A DNA stretch of 64,000 nucleotides, taken from NCBI RefSeq assembly GCF_000712595.1, contig NZ_JOTN01000003.1:124001-188000 (forward strand), given 5' to 3'. Below are positions 27,076 through 35,755 of the stretch, one piece after another. Source of the stretch: Bacillus manliponensis. GTDB lineage: Bacteria; Bacillota; Bacilli; Bacillales; Bacillaceae_G. The notes under the pieces were generated by a model. It saw only the letters and a list, made by a program, of their open reading frames with translations. It was not told the DNA's origin and searched no databases. The position numbers and the translations under genes were made by a program. Within the stretch, counting starts at the first letter, position 1. Every line of letters begins with the position of its first letter.

Positions 27076-27606
27076 ATGGTAATGTACCCGATAGAAAAAA
27101 GATATATTGGACATGGAAGCTCTCGTCCTGGAAGTGCACTTTCGAGAGTTCGTTTTATCGTTAGTCATGATACTGGTAATCCAGGGAGCAATGCGATTGG
27201 TAATCGAGATTATTTTCAAGAGGTGCAACCGAAAGCATCAGCTCATACATTTGTAGATGACCGAACGATATTAGAGATTATTCCGATTAATGAAGTAGCT
27301 TATCACGTTAGATATAGCGTCCCAGCAGATAATGAATTGTATGGACTAGATGCGAACAGTGCTGCTATTGGCGTAGAGCTTTGTTACGGAGGAAATGTGA
27401 ACTTTTGGGAGGCATATACACGCTTTACATGGTATCATGCACATATATGTCATACGTTTAACTTAAATCCAAAAAGAGATATTGTCTCTCATAAAAAGCT
27501 GGATCCTACTCGGAAAATTGATCCGGAAAATGTATTGAAACATCAGGGAATTACTTTTGAACAGTTTTTAGCGGATGTCTATCGTATGTATGTATCGTAT
27601 AGATGA
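27076..27606 (+). CDS. N-acetylmuramoyl-L-alanine amidase (Amidase_2 domain)
   Basis: A zinc amidase of the PGRP/T7-lysozyme fold that cuts between MurNAc and the stem peptide. It has an N-terminal His in FIVSHDTGNPG, a second His in ASAHTFVDD, and the conserved SHKKLDPTRKIDP near residue 135, where zinc and catalytic residues lie. 176 residues, a single catalytic domain with no signal peptide or cell-wall-binding repeats. Export is therefore unclear; phage endolysins share this domain. No phage genes surround it. ATG 27076 or 27082 fits the CGGAGATGA site. Confidence 0.82.
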   Translation: MVMYPIEKRYIGHGSSRPGSALSRVRFIVSHDTGNPGSNAIGNRDYFQEVQPKASAHTFVDDRTILEIIPINEVAYHVRYSVPADNELYGLDANSAAIGVELCYGGNVNFWEAYTRFTWYHAHICHTFNLNPKRDIVSHKKLDPTRKIDPENVLKHQGITFEQFLADVYRMYVSYR

Positions 27607-27642
27607 CAAATATATGAAAAATGAATACAATAAAGATAGGTG

Positions 27643-27667
27643 CCTACTGCTGAGAGTAGGTTTTTTT
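27643..27667 (+). terminator. Terminator after the amidase gene
   Basis: CCTACT-GCTGAG-AGTAGG followed by seven T. Confidence 0.75.
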
Positions 27668-27686
27668 CTTGTTTGTATCAAGTTTG

Positions 27687-27808
27687 ATATAAAGTGAAAC
27701 CTCCACTCAGTGGGGGTTTTCTCCATACCCCACTGAGTGTTAGCCCGGCCAATCGGGCATTTATGGGCTGTTAATCGATTGAGATGGCCGCAAATAGCGG
27801 GATAAATG
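27687..27808 (+). repeat. bcr1-like copy F
   Basis: ATATAAAGTGAAACCTCCACTCA starts it (first 20 bases: ATATAAAGTGAAACCTCCAC). Next come a CCACTCAGTGGGG/CCCCACTGAGTG hairpin, GCCCGGCCAATCGGGC, GGGCTGTTAATCGATTGAGA, and the end CCGCAAATAGCGGGATAAAT. ATAAA occurs as a direct repeat at both ends. The TCCCACCT stem is largely deleted. It lies directly upstream of ypdA. Confidence 0.85.
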
Positions 27809-27839
27809 GAGCATCGAGTAGAAGACTGGAGTGTTAACT

Positions 27840-28826
27840 ATGCAAAGGGAAACAGCGATTATTATCGGAGGCGGGCCATGTGGATTGGCAGCGGCTATCG
27901 CCATGCAAAATGCTGGAATCAATCCACTAGTCATTGAAAAAGGTAATATTGTAAATGCAATTTATAATTATCCGACTCACCAAACATTCTTTTCTTCTAG
28001 TGAGAGATTAGAAATTGGCGGAGTAGCGTTTATTACTGAAAATCGAAAGCCTGTACGTAATCAAGCACTTTCTTATTATCGTGAAGTGGTAAGAAGAAAA
28101 GACGTACGTGTGAACACGTTTGAACGTGTTCAAAGTGTGCAAAAAGAAGTAAATGGGTGTTTCTCTGTTCAAACATTGAAACGAGATGGTACGAGCGGAC
28201 AATATGAAGCGAAATATATTGTTGTAGCGACAGGATATTATGATAATCCGAATTATATGAATGTACCTGGTGAGACTTTAAAAAAGGTTTCGCACTATTT
28301 TAAAGAGGCTCATCCGTACTTTAACTGTGATGTAGTTGTTATTGGGGGTAAAAATTCAAGTGTTGATGCAGCATTAGAACTTGTTAAAGCAGGTGCACGC
28401 GTAACGGTACTATATAGAGGGCAAACGTATTCTTCTAGTGTAAAACCATGGATTCTACCAGAGTTTGAAGCTCTTGTACGAAATGGAACGATAAAAATGG
28501 AATTTAATGCTCATGTAAAATGTATTGAAGAGCACACTATCACATATACAGTGGACTCGGCAGAATATACAATTGCGAATGATTTTGTATTTGCGATGAC
28601 AGGATATCATCCGGATCATGGCTTTTTAACAAAAATGGGCGTGGAAATTGATTGTGAAACGGGAAGACCATTGTATAATGAAGAAACAATGGAAACGAAT
28701 ATAGAAGGTATTTTTATTGCAGGAGTTATTGCTGCTGGTAATAATGCAAATGAAATTTTTATTGAAAATGGAAGATTCCATGGCGATGGGATTACGAGAA
28801 CGATTACTGAGAGGGAACAAAAATAA
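27840..28826 (+). CDS. ypdA: Bacillithiol disulfide reductase YpdA (Bdr)
   Basis: An FAD/NADPH-dependent pyridine nucleotide-disulfide oxidoreductase-like protein that reduces bacillithiol disulfide. GGGPCGLAAAIAM near residue 10 binds FAD and includes the Cys characteristic of YpdA. GGKNSSVDAALELVKAG near 165 binds NADPH. AMTGYHPDH and the C-terminal GIFIAGVIAAG complete the fold. 328 residues from ATG 27840, after CTGGAGTG; a GTG at 27831 would add three. Bacillithiol synthesis genes bshB1 and bshA lie at the other end of this window. Confidence 0.93.
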   Translation: MQRETAIIIGGGPCGLAAAIAMQNAGINPLVIEKGNIVNAIYNYPTHQTFFSSSERLEIGGVAFITENRKPVRNQALSYYREVVRRKDVRVNTFERVQSVQKEVNGCFSVQTLKRDGTSGQYEAKYIVVATGYYDNPNYMNVPGETLKKVSHYFKEAHPYFNCDVVVIGGKNSSVDAALELVKAGARVTVLYRGQTYSSSVKPWILPEFEALVRNGTIKMEFNAHVKCIEEHTITYTVDSAEYTIANDFVFAMTGYHPDHGFLTKMGVEIDCETGRPLYNEETMETNIEGIFIAGVIAAGNNANEIFIENGRFHGDGITRTITEREQK

Positions 28827-28850
28827 GCTGTCATGCGACAGCTTATTTTT
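28821..28850. terminator. Bidirectional terminator, ypdA / asparaginase
   Basis: AAATAAGCTGTC-ATGC-GACAGCTTATTT, followed by T. It overlaps the ypdA stop and abuts the asparaginase stop on the other strand. Confidence 0.88.
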
Positions 28851-29824
28851 TATTCATGTAAAAATACGTTTTGAATATCTTCATTACATTGTGCACTTTC
28901 TAATGCAACTAATAATTTAATGCGGGCTTTTTGTCCACTTAATCCGTATGTGAAGATAACACCCATATCTTTTAATTGTTTACCGCCACCTTCATAAGAG
29001 TAAACGTCTTGTACAATGCCGTTAAAACAACGAGATACGAGTACAACTGGAATATTTTTTTTGATTAAACGCTCTAGTGCAGATAAAGTACGTGGTGGTA
29101 AGTTTCCTTGCCCAAGTGCCTCAATGACAATGCCGTCTACTGATAATTGCTCAATAGCCGTTAATAAAGTATCATCCATGCCAGCATATGCTTTTAAAAT
29201 GACAACATTTTTTGAAACTTTATTTATTTTATATGTTTCGTGGTGGACTAAAGCATGGTGAAAGACAACGCCACGCTTTGTCACCATTCCGATTGGTCCG
29301 TATTGTGGACTTTGGAATGTAGCAACATTACTTGTATGTGTTTTCGTTACATTTGTTGCGCAGTGAATTTCATCATTTAAGACAACAAGTACACCTTTTC
29401 CTTTTGCTTCTTCACTACTTGCAACCTTAACTGCAGATAAAAAGTTATATAAACCATCTGAGCCTAATTCGTTACTGGAACGCATTGCGCCTGTAACGAC
29501 AATTGGGATGTCAGATTGTACAGTTAAATCAAGGAAGTATGCTGTTTCTTCTAAAGTATCTGTACCATGTGTAATAACTACCCCATCGATGTTATCGTGT
29601 TTTACTCGCTCATCAATCATGACTTGCAGTTGTAGCATTTCATTTGGTGTCATATGAGGAGATGGAAGGTGGAAGGCATCCTTCACTATTAAATCAATAT
29701 CTTTACCTTGATCCGGAATGAATTGTAAAAGTGGATTTTTTGCACCAGGTTGAACAGCACCCGTTTCTTTATCCTCTTCCATTGCAATTGTTCCACCTGT
29801 GTGTAAAACTAAAATCTTTTTCAA
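28850..29824 (-). CDS. ansA: Type I (cytosolic) L-asparaginase
   Basis: It hydrolyses asparagine to aspartate and ammonia. Both Thr motifs are present: LHTGGTIAM (Thr12) and ITHGTDTLEETAYF, with the Lys region VVTGAMRSSNELGSDG. 324 residues without a signal peptide, so cytosolic type I. There is no ATG in place; TTG 29824 lies 8 bases after GAGAGGAG, and I take it as the start. Alone on the minus strand, divergent from ypfB. Confidence 0.92.
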   Translation of the reverse strand: MKKILVLHTGGTIAMEEDKETGAVQPGAKNPLLQFIPDQGKDIDLIVKDAFHLPSPHMTPNEMLQLQVMIDERVKHDNIDGVVITHGTDTLEETAYFLDLTVQSDIPIVVTGAMRSSNELGSDGLYNFLSAVKVASSEEAKGKGVLVVLNDEIHCATNVTKTHTSNVATFQSPQYGPIGMVTKRGVVFHHALVHHETYKINKVSKNVVILKAYAGMDDTLLTAIEQLSVDGIVIEALGQGNLPPRTLSALERLIKKNIPVVLVSRCFNGIVQDVYSYEGGGKQLKDMGVIFTYGLSGQKARIKLLVALESAQCNEDIQNVFLHE

Positions 29825-29948
29825 TGTTGTGACTCCTCTCCCTTGTGGAAAATACAGTATGAACATACCATGTTTTCGTATATTTCGACAATGAAAAAGT
29901 ATAAAAGTAATAAGAGATTATGAAACTAAGGTAAAGGGGGCGACCTTG

Positions 29949-30188
29949 TTGAATAAACTTGAAAAATATTTCATTCGTATGTTAATCATCCAAGGGATAT
30001 GTTTAATAATAGTACAATCGCTTCAGATGAATGATAGTATAAGAAAGCATTTATCAAAAGTTGTGTATTATGAGGGAGTTTTAAAAAGTGAAATGATTGA
30101 TGCTTTTGAGGTGATTAGGTTTTCGTTTGATTATGGTCAGGATTGTGCTAAAATAGTTGAGGATAAAAATCGGTGTAAAACAAACTGA
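29949..30188 (+). CDS. ypfB: YpfB family small membrane protein (DUF5359)
   Basis: 79 residues: a basic N-terminus, one membrane segment (FIRMLIIQGICLIIVQSL), then a soluble tail. It matches the pattern and place of B. subtilis YpfB, directly before cmk. Two TTG codons are adjacent (29946, 29949); AAAGGGGGCGACC suits the second. The upstream c-di-GMP receptor gene ypfA of B. subtilis is not here. Function unknown. Confidence 0.7.
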   Translation: MNKLEKYFIRMLIIQGICLIIVQSLQMNDSIRKHLSKVVYYEGVLKSEMIDAFEVIRFSFDYGQDCAKIVEDKNRCKTN

Positions 30189-30253
30189 GAGAAGCAGGGA
30201 GAATATACCTGCTTTTCATTATGTTTTATAAGTGAAATAATGAGGTGGCGTAA

Positions 30254-30931
30254 ATGAATAAACGAATTTCGATCGCAATAGATGGACCAGCTGCAGCTGG
30301 GAAAAGTACGGTTGCAAAAATTGTAGCGAGAAAGCTTTCGTATGTTTATATTGATACGGGTGCGATGTACCGTACATTAACGTATGCGGCATTAGAGCAA
30401 GGTATTGATCTTGAGAATGAAGAGCAATTGATGAAAGTTACAGAAAATGTGAATATTACATTCCAGTATAATGAAACAACGCAACTTGTCTTTTTAAATG
30501 GACAAGATGTATCGGAAGTGATTCGTACACCAGAAGTAACAAGTCAAGTGTCAATTGTTGCGAAACATCGTCTTGTGCGTGAAGAAATGGTTCGTCGCCA
30601 GCAACTATTAGCCGAACAAGGTGGGGTTGTGATGGATGGACGTGACATTGGTACACATGTAATGCCAAACGCCGAAGTGAAGATTTTTATGTTAGCTTCT
30701 GTAGAAGAACGAGCAGAAAGAAGACATTTAGAAAATATACAAAAAGGGTTCTCGTCTGACTTAGAGAAATTAAAGGAAGAAATCACTCTTCGTGATAAGT
30801 TAGATTCTGAGCGTGAAGTTTCCCCATTAAAAAAGGCGGATGACGCAGTTGAACTAGATACGACTTCTTTATCAATTGATGAAGTGGTAGAAAAAATCAT
30901 GGGTATTGTTATAATAGCAGTTGCAAAATAA
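30254..30931 (+). CDS. cmk: Cytidylate kinase
   Basis: It phosphorylates CMP and dCMP with ATP. The P-loop is GPAAAGKST (residues 10-18), followed by the NMP-binding [10 protein letters not shown] and the DGRDIGT and [12 protein letters not shown] motifs. 225 residues. ATG 30254 follows TGAGGTGGCG. A terminator immediately follows, so ypfD (RpsA-like) appears to have its own promoter. Confidence 0.97.
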   Translation: MNKRISIAIDGPAAAGKSTVAKIVARKLSYVYIDTGAMYRTLTYAALEQGIDLENEEQLMKVTENVNITFQYNETTQLVFLNGQDVSEVIRTPEVTSQVSIVAKHRLVREEMVRRQQLLAEQGGVVMDGRDIGTHVMPNAEVKIFMLASVEERAERRHLENIQKGFSSDLEKLKEEITLRDKLDSEREVSPLKKADDAVELDTTSLSIDEVVEKIMGIVIIAVAK

Positions 30932-30962
30932 GAGAAGGGACTAGCCCTTCTCTTATTTTTAA
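30930..30962 (+). terminator. Terminator after cmk
   Basis: AAGAGAAGGG-ACTAG-CCCTTCTCTT followed by ATTTTT. Confidence 0.85.
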
Positions 30963-30972
30963 TTGTAGAATG

Positions 30973-31008
30973 TATAACTTCATTATATTAATAGAGAATG
31001 AAGTTATA
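30973..31008. repeat. 12-bp inverted repeat upstream of ypfD
   Basis: TATAACTTCATT (30973-30984) and AATGAAGTTATA (30997-31008) are perfect complements with a 12-base loop and no T-run. It could be an operator or a leader hairpin of ypfD; a TATAAT follows near 31031. Confidence 0.5.
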
Positions 31009-31188
31009 AAAATCGTAAATGGTTTCATGTATAATATAAGACAATTTGCTTGACAAATTTGCTGATTTATTAGAAGTTAGTAAAAGAGGATATTTTCTAG
31101 ATATTTCAGATAACATGCAAATGAAGACTTTTGTTTTCATTTCGTATATACATAAAGTGCTTTGCCATTTCAGTAGGGAGGTATTTTC

Positions 31189-32337
31189 ATGGTAGAAAAA
31201 ATGAATGAAGAAGTTCTAGAAACAAAAGCATTACAAGTTGGTGATATTGTTACTGGTACAGTAACAAAAGTTGAGGAAAAACAAGTACTTGTTGATGTTG
31301 GGGGTAAAAGTGAAGGCGTTATTCCGATTAGTGAATTAGCAAATGTTCACATTGAAAAAGCAAGTGATGTTGTAGAAGTAAATCAAACACTTGAATTAAA
31401 AATTACGAAGCTAGAAGAAGATGATTTAGTATTATCGAAACGAGCTGTTGATGCAGAAAAAGCATGGGTAGCATTGCAAGAGAAATTTACATCAGGTGAA
31501 GTATTTGATGTAACAGTGAAAGATATTGTAAATGGTGGATTAGTTGTGGATCTTGGTGTACGTGGGTTTATTCCTGCTTCACTTGTAGAATTACACTATG
31601 TAGAAGATTTTGCTGACTATAAAGGAAAAGCATTAGCGGTGAAAATTGTAGAGTTAGATCGCGAAAAGAATCGTGTGATTCTTTCTCATAAAGCAGTAGT
31701 AGAGCAACAATTAGAAACAACAAAAAAAGAAGCAATTTCATCTTTAAAAGAAGGTGATGTTGTAGAAGGTACTGTACAGCGTTTAACTGATTTTGGTGCG
31801 TTTGTAAATGTTGGTGGTGTAGATGGATTAGTACACATTTCACAAATTTCTCACGAACGTGTTGAGCAACCATCTGATGTACTAGCTCAAGGACAAACTG
31901 TAAAAGTGAAGGTATTATCTGTTGATGCAGATACGCAGCGTATCTCACTTTCTATTAAAGCAGCACAGCCTGGACCTTGGGGAAATGTTGGAGAAGCAGT
32001 AAAAGTTGGTGATGTACGAGAAGGAACAGTGAAGCGCCTTGTAACATTTGGTGCCTTTGTTGAAATTCTTCCAGGAGTGGAAGGGCTTGTTCATGTTTCT
32101 CAAATTGCAAATCGTCATGTGAAAAACCCAAATGAAGTGTTAAAAATGGGAGAGACGGTAACGGTAAAGGTACTAGAGGTTCATGCTGATGAGAAGCGCA
32201 TTTCTTTAAGTATAAAAGAAGCATTAGAAGAAAATAATGAGACAGAAGATTATAGTAAATATGAACCAACTTCTGATACAACAACATTCCAATTAGGAGA
32301 TTTAATTGGAGAACAGTTGAAAAAATTAAAGAAATAA
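31189..32337 (+). CDS. ypfD: S1 RNA-binding domain protein YpfD (RpsA-like)
   Basis: Four S1 repeats at about residues 18-86, 103-171, 188-256 and 273-342 (for example [20 protein letters not shown] and [20 protein letters not shown]), then an acidic tail. 382 residues, shorter than the six-repeat RpsA of E. coli; in Bacillus the protein is often annotated as ribosomal protein S1 but is not a constant ribosome component. ATG 31189 follows GGGAGGTATTTTC. fni begins 11 bases downstream. Confidence 0.93.
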   Translation: MVEKMNEEVLETKALQVGDIVTGTVTKVEEKQVLVDVGGKSEGVIPISELANVHIEKASDVVEVNQTLELKITKLEEDDLVLSKRAVDAEKAWVALQEKFTSGEVFDVTVKDIVNGGLVVDLGVRGFIPASLVELHYVEDFADYKGKALAVKIVELDREKNRVILSHKAVVEQQLETTKKEAISSLKEGDVVEGTVQRLTDFGAFVNVGGVDGLVHISQISHERVEQPSDVLAQGQTVKVKVLSVDADTQRISLSIKAAQPGPWGNVGEAVKVGDVREGTVKRLVTFGAFVEILPGVEGLVHVSQIANRHVKNPNEVLKMGETVTVKVLEVHADEKRISLSIKEALEENNETEDYSKYEPTSDTTTFQLGDLIGEQLKKLKK

Positions 32338-32348
32338 AGAGGGATAGT

Positions 32349-33398
32349 GTGGCAAGAGCAAAGCGGAAATTAGATCATATAAAATATGCTCTTTCTACTG
32401 GACAGTCTCGTATACATGGTTTTCATGACATCGCTTTTGTTCATCAAAGCTTAGCGAATGTAGATTATGAAAGTATATCATTTCAAACAGAGATCGGCGA
32501 ACTTTCTTTAAGTTCGCCGATTTTTATCAATGCGATGACTGGCGGAGGCGGAGAGCAGACACTACGTATTAATGAACAACTAGCAGAAGTAGCAGCAGAA
32601 TACGGTTTGCCAATTGCAGTTGGATCACAAATGGCAGCATTAAAAGATGAAAAAGAAGCAGCATCTTATAAAATTGTGAGAAAGCGAAATGAAAAAGGGA
32701 TTGTTATTGCCAACCTAGGAAGTGAAGCGACGGTAGATCAAGCAAGGCTGGCAATTGATATGGTTGAAGCAAATGCAATTCAAATTCATTTAAACGTTAT
32801 TCAAGAATTAGCGATGCCAGAAGGTGACCGTGATTTTACTGGAGCGTTAAAACGAATTGAACAAATTGTAAAACATGCACCTGTCCCGGTTATTGTGAAA
32901 GAAGTAGGCTTTGGAATGAGTAAAGAAACCGCAGAGCAGCTAGTTTCTATAGGTGTTGCAACTGTGGATATTGGCGGTTATGGCGGTACTAATTTTGCGA
33001 CGATTGAAAATGAGCGCCGTCAACGTACACTTACTTATTTTAATGATTGGGGTATACCAACAGTGACCTCATTAATAGAAGTTTCCTCTGCAACTAACAA
33101 CCTCTCTATTATTGCTTCAGGTGGTATTCAAACGGCAATGGATGTGGCAAAGTCATTAGCTTTAGGAGCTTCAGCTACAGCATTTGCTGGACATTTTTTA
33201 CGAATATTAATACATGAAGGCATTGAAAAATTAGCAGAAGAAGTTCATATTATACATACAGATTTGCAGTTCATTATGACAGCGCTTGGTGTGAAGAGTA
33301 TTGCTGAGTTACAAAGGGTACCACTTATTATTGCAGGTGATACATACCATTGGCTTACGCAGCGCGGGATTGATACGACAAAATATAGTCAAAGGTAA
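32349..33398 (+). CDS. fni: Type 2 isopentenyl-diphosphate delta-isomerase
   Basis: An FMN- and NADPH-dependent enzyme that interconverts isopentenyl and dimethylallyl diphosphate, feeding the heptaprenyl diphosphate synthase encoded at 43228-45792. TIM-barrel fold with NAMTGGGGE (substrate/FMN), [37 protein letters not shown] and [11 protein letters not shown]. 349 residues. GTG start at 32349 with GAGGG upstream; only 11 bases after ypfD, so probably co-transcribed. Confidence 0.95.
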   Translation: MARAKRKLDHIKYALSTGQSRIHGFHDIAFVHQSLANVDYESISFQTEIGELSLSSPIFINAMTGGGGEQTLRINEQLAEVAAEYGLPIAVGSQMAALKDEKEAASYKIVRKRNEKGIVIANLGSEATVDQARLAIDMVEANAIQIHLNVIQELAMPEGDRDFTGALKRIEQIVKHAPVPVIVKEVGFGMSKETAEQLVSIGVATVDIGGYGGTNFATIENERRQRTLTYFNDWGIPTVTSLIEVSSATNNLSIIASGGIQTAMDVAKSLALGASATAFAGHFLRILIHEGIEKLAEEVHIIHTDLQFIMTALGVKSIAELQRVPLIIAGDTYHWLTQRGIDTTKYSQR

Positions 33399-33406
33399 GG
33401 GGAGTT

Positions 33407-33634
33407 ATATTTGTCCCGCTATTTGCGGGCTGTAAGACTCTCACCTCAAAACTTGAGGGAAGCGAAGAAGGGATAAACAGTCCCAATATAGTTACGACTC
33501 CTAAGCAAACTTCGCCACAGAAAGGCTTAGCTTGTGCTTGAACGGTCGTCTTCGATTTTGAATGTAAATGCCCGATTGGTCGGGCTAACAATCAGTGGTG
33601 GATGAAGAAAACCCCCACTGATTGAAGTTTTGTA
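33407..33634 (-). repeat. Extended bcr1-like copy G (about 230 bp)
   Basis: On the minus strand: AACTTCAATCAGTGGGGG, a hairpin closing at CACTGATTG, and GCCCGACCAATCGGGC. The extra module shared with copy E follows (ATCGAAGACGACCGTTCAAG ... CTGTGGCGAAGTTTGC), then a shortened stem and the right end CAGCCCGCAAATAGCGGGAC. It sits right after fni and runs toward ypzI. Confidence 0.82.
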
Positions 33635-33666
33635 ATGAGACAAGACATGAGAGTCTTTTGTATGTG

Positions 33667-33700
33667 AAAAAACAGCCAACGATATGTTGGCTGTTTTTTA
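33667..33700 (-). terminator. Terminator of ypzI
   Basis: AAAAAACAGCCAAC-GATAT-GTTGGCTGTTTTTT is a 14-bp perfect stem overlapping the ypzI stop codon. Symmetric, so it may also end transcripts from fni. Confidence 0.85.
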
Positions 33701-33832
33701 ATGGCGATTTTGTTCTCTTGCTTGCTCTGGTGTGTCAAGCCTTGTTGAACCAGGATATTGTAACGATTGGTCACGGTCGGATTCAACGCGGCGTGATTGT
33801 TTTAGTTTTTTTTCTTGACGATCTTTGCCCAT
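33698..33832 (-). CDS. ypzI: YpzI family small protein
   Basis: 44 residues, very hydrophilic: MGKDRQEKKLKQSRRVES, then a YPGSTRLDTPEQAREQ region, which matches the YpzI family of Bacillus. ATG on the minus strand at 33832 with AAGGGGGTGGAAG before it and a strong terminator at its stop. In B. subtilis ypzI also lies beside yphA. Function unknown; the size and charge recall small spore-associated proteins, but that is inference. Confidence 0.85.
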   Translation of the reverse strand: MGKDRQEKKLKQSRRVESDRDQSLQYPGSTRLDTPEQAREQNRH

Positions 33833-33949
33833 TTTTCTTCCACCCCCTTCTTATAAAGTGTTGCTGTTATTTTTAAAAACTATGCAAAAGCTCAGTTTGA
33901 TTAATTTTCATAAAAACCTCCTATACTGGAAATAATAGGAGATGATGAA

Positions 33950-34543
33950 ATGGAAGGAAGTTATTTCTATTTTTTTGCATGGATAGGATGGATTGTTACA
34001 ACGTTTTTATTGAAAAAAGATGGATTACGATTAAGTGTGAGTATATTTCTTCTATTGGTTGTAATCGGTTCGCAAATACAATTATCTATATTTTCTGTTT
34101 CTCTATCAGGAAGTGCCCTTGTTATAATGGGAATTTCATGTTTTGGAGTTGCCCATTATTCCGTTTGGATGAAGTTGTACACGGTAGTTTGTACGCTTAT
34201 TATTGCAATGATTTATACCATTTTTTACGTAATTGAATTGTATGACCCTGTATGGATTGTAATTGACCGTACATGGATGTTAGGTGGCATTCTTGTGTAT
34301 GCATCTGTTTTACTATATCGAAACCGGACGTTGCGTATTTTTGGTTTGTATATCGGTATGCTACAAGGAGAGTTATTTTTAACATTTATGTATAAAGCGA
34401 TGAATGTTTCATATGCTATCGGCAGCTTTTCATTCTTGAATACTGCCTCTGTATCGACGATGCTATTTGTTCTTTTATATAGTGTTGTTCATGTTTTTCC
34501 TTATAGTAGACCGTTTAAGAAAAAACAAGCGAAAGAAGGGTAG
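33950..34543 (+). CDS. yphA: YphA family membrane protein
   Basis: 197 residues, six to seven hydrophobic segments and little else, with a basic C-terminal end (RPFKKKQAKEG). Size, topology and place just before the YIEGIA gene match B. subtilis YphA. No function is known. ATG 33950 follows TAGGAGATGATG. The next gene begins 9 bases after its stop, so the two are probably co-expressed. Confidence 0.75.
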   Translation: MEGSYFYFFAWIGWIVTTFLLKKDGLRLSVSIFLLLVVIGSQIQLSIFSVSLSGSALVIMGISCFGVAHYSVWMKLYTVVCTLIIAMIYTIFYVIELYDPVWIVIDRTWMLGGILVYASVLLYRNRTLRIFGLYIGMLQGELFLTFMYKAMNVSYAIGSFSFLNTASVSTMLFVLLYSVVHVFPYSRPFKKKQAKEG

Positions 34544-34552
34544 AAATTTCTT

Positions 34553-35443
34553 ATGAGTGAATATACATCAGCGATCTTACTTGGAGTGATTGTAGGTACG
34601 ATAACGCGTCTTTTTATGCTGCGTACGGATGCGAGGCAATACCCGACGCGGTTACATGGGAAGATTATTCATATTTCAATGGGTGTTATTGCAGCTGTGT
34701 TAGGCGCGATTGCAATTCCAGCTATATTAAAAAAGGACTTCTCAGCAATTACGTTTTTGACATTAGCAGCTACGCAATTTCGTGATGTGCGTAATATGGA
34801 ACGCAATACGTTGCAACAATTAGATGGTTATGAACTTGTTTCAAGGGGAAATACATATATTGAAGGAATTGCACTTGTATTTGAAAGTCGGAATTACTTA
34901 GCGATGTTAACAGCATTTATAACAACTTTCGCGTTTGTTGGTTTCAAATCATGGATTGCTGGTATTATTACTGGTATTGTTTGCTTCTTTATTGCAAAGG
35001 TATTAATGTCAGGAAAGAGATTGCGTGATCTTGTAGAAGTTGAACATCGACCACTACGGTTTGATGGAGCGGGTTTGTACATTGATAATATTTATATTAT
35101 GAATATTGGTTTACCAGCGAGGCAAAAAGAAATTATGGAACACGGAATGGGCTTTGTTTTAAAGCCGAAGTCTATGGATGCGCAAATTACGATTGCAAAC
35201 CTTGGACAACGTCAAGCGATTTTACACGATATTTCGGTTGCTTTAGGCGTGTATCGTGATTCAGGGACGCCAGCGCTAGTACCTTTAGCTAAGCTTGATT
35301 TAAATAATGGGAATCTTGGTGTGTTTATCCTTCCGCAAGATCAAAATATTGAGAAGGCGATAGGTGTGATTGGGAATGTACCAACGTTAGAAAGTGCAAT
35401 TCATATGTCTTCAGAGGCTCCTAAAGGGAGGGGAGATTCGTGA
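34553..35443 (+). CDS. yphB: YIEGIA family membrane protein (YphB / SeaA)
   Basis: 296 residues. N-terminal membrane segments, then NTYIEGIALVFESRNYL, which contains the YIEGIA signature, more membrane segments near 120-160, and a C-terminal soluble domain. The B. subtilis counterpart is a sporulation protein linked to spore envelope assembly (from memory). The stop overlaps the GTG start of the next small gene (GTGA), consistent with a two-protein complex. Confidence 0.85.
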   Translation: MSEYTSAILLGVIVGTITRLFMLRTDARQYPTRLHGKIIHISMGVIAAVLGAIAIPAILKKDFSAITFLTLAATQFRDVRNMERNTLQQLDGYELVSRGNTYIEGIALVFESRNYLAMLTAFITTFAFVGFKSWIAGIITGIVCFFIAKVLMSGKRLRDLVEVEHRPLRFDGAGLYIDNIYIMNIGLPARQKEIMEHGMGFVLKPKSMDAQITIANLGQRQAILHDISVALGVYRDSGTPALVPLAKLDLNNGNLGVFILPQDQNIEKAIGVIGNVPTLESAIHMSSEAPKGRGDS

Positions 35444-35634
35444 GTGTAGATTTAACAAGTTATATTCTCGCTGTCATTACGACAACACCAGAAAAGTTTG
35501 CAGGTGGTGCACCTTCGTTTGTATGTCATTCTGTTGAAGAGATGGAATTTGTATCGAATCAATTAGAAGCGATTTTAGATGGAATTGCTCATCGCTTGCA
35601 AGAGAACGTATATATTATTGTGAAACATTCTTAA
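35440..35634 (+). CDS. Capping complex subunit for YIEGIA
   Basis: A small soluble protein of 64 residues (LAVITTTPEKFAGGAP; FVSNQLEAILDGIAHRL) that always follows the YIEGIA membrane protein. The GTG start at 35440 overlaps the upstream stop by four bases, with AGGGAGGGGAG before it. The complex name comes from family databases; the mechanism is not established. A promoter for der lies inside its 3' end. Confidence 0.8.
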   Translation: MSVDLTSYILAVITTTPEKFAGGAPSFVCHSVEEMEFVSNQLEAILDGIAHRLQENVYIIVKHS

Positions 35635-35647
35635 AATGTGCTATAAT
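35618..35647 (+). promoter_or_regulatory. der: Candidate sigma-A promoter for der
   Basis: TTGTGA (35618-35623), an 18-base spacer and TATAAT (35642-35647), overlapping the end of the small YIEGIA-partner gene. Confidence 0.5.
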
Positions 35648-35689
35648 ATGAGATGTTTTGATAAGATGAGAAATATTCTGGAATGCAAA

Positions 35690-35717
35690 TCCCTTCTTGC
35701 ACAAAGAAGGGTTTTTT
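35690..35717 (+). terminator. Terminator or attenuator before der
   Basis: CCCTTCTT-GCACA-AAGAAGGG followed by TTTTTT. It lies between the candidate der promoter and der itself, 39 bases before the start, so it may both end the yphAB transcript and attenuate der. Confidence 0.7.
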
Positions 35718-35755
35718 ACATAATAGCAGAAGCAAATAGAAAGGGATGAAAGCAT

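Noticed and set aside
27076-27606. Amidase as part of a prophage
   Set aside because: No holin, tail, integrase or att-like repeats nearby; a lone Amidase_2 gene is common in Bacillus chromosomes.
30544-30900. 118-codon minus-strand frame inside cmk
   Set aside because: Shadow frame; the serine-rich composition is typical of the antisense of coding DNA.
33592-33876. Frames of 64 and 84 codons over the ypzI region
   Set aside because: They run through the repeat and terminator; the 44-codon ypzI frame has the ribosome site, the family match and the terminator.
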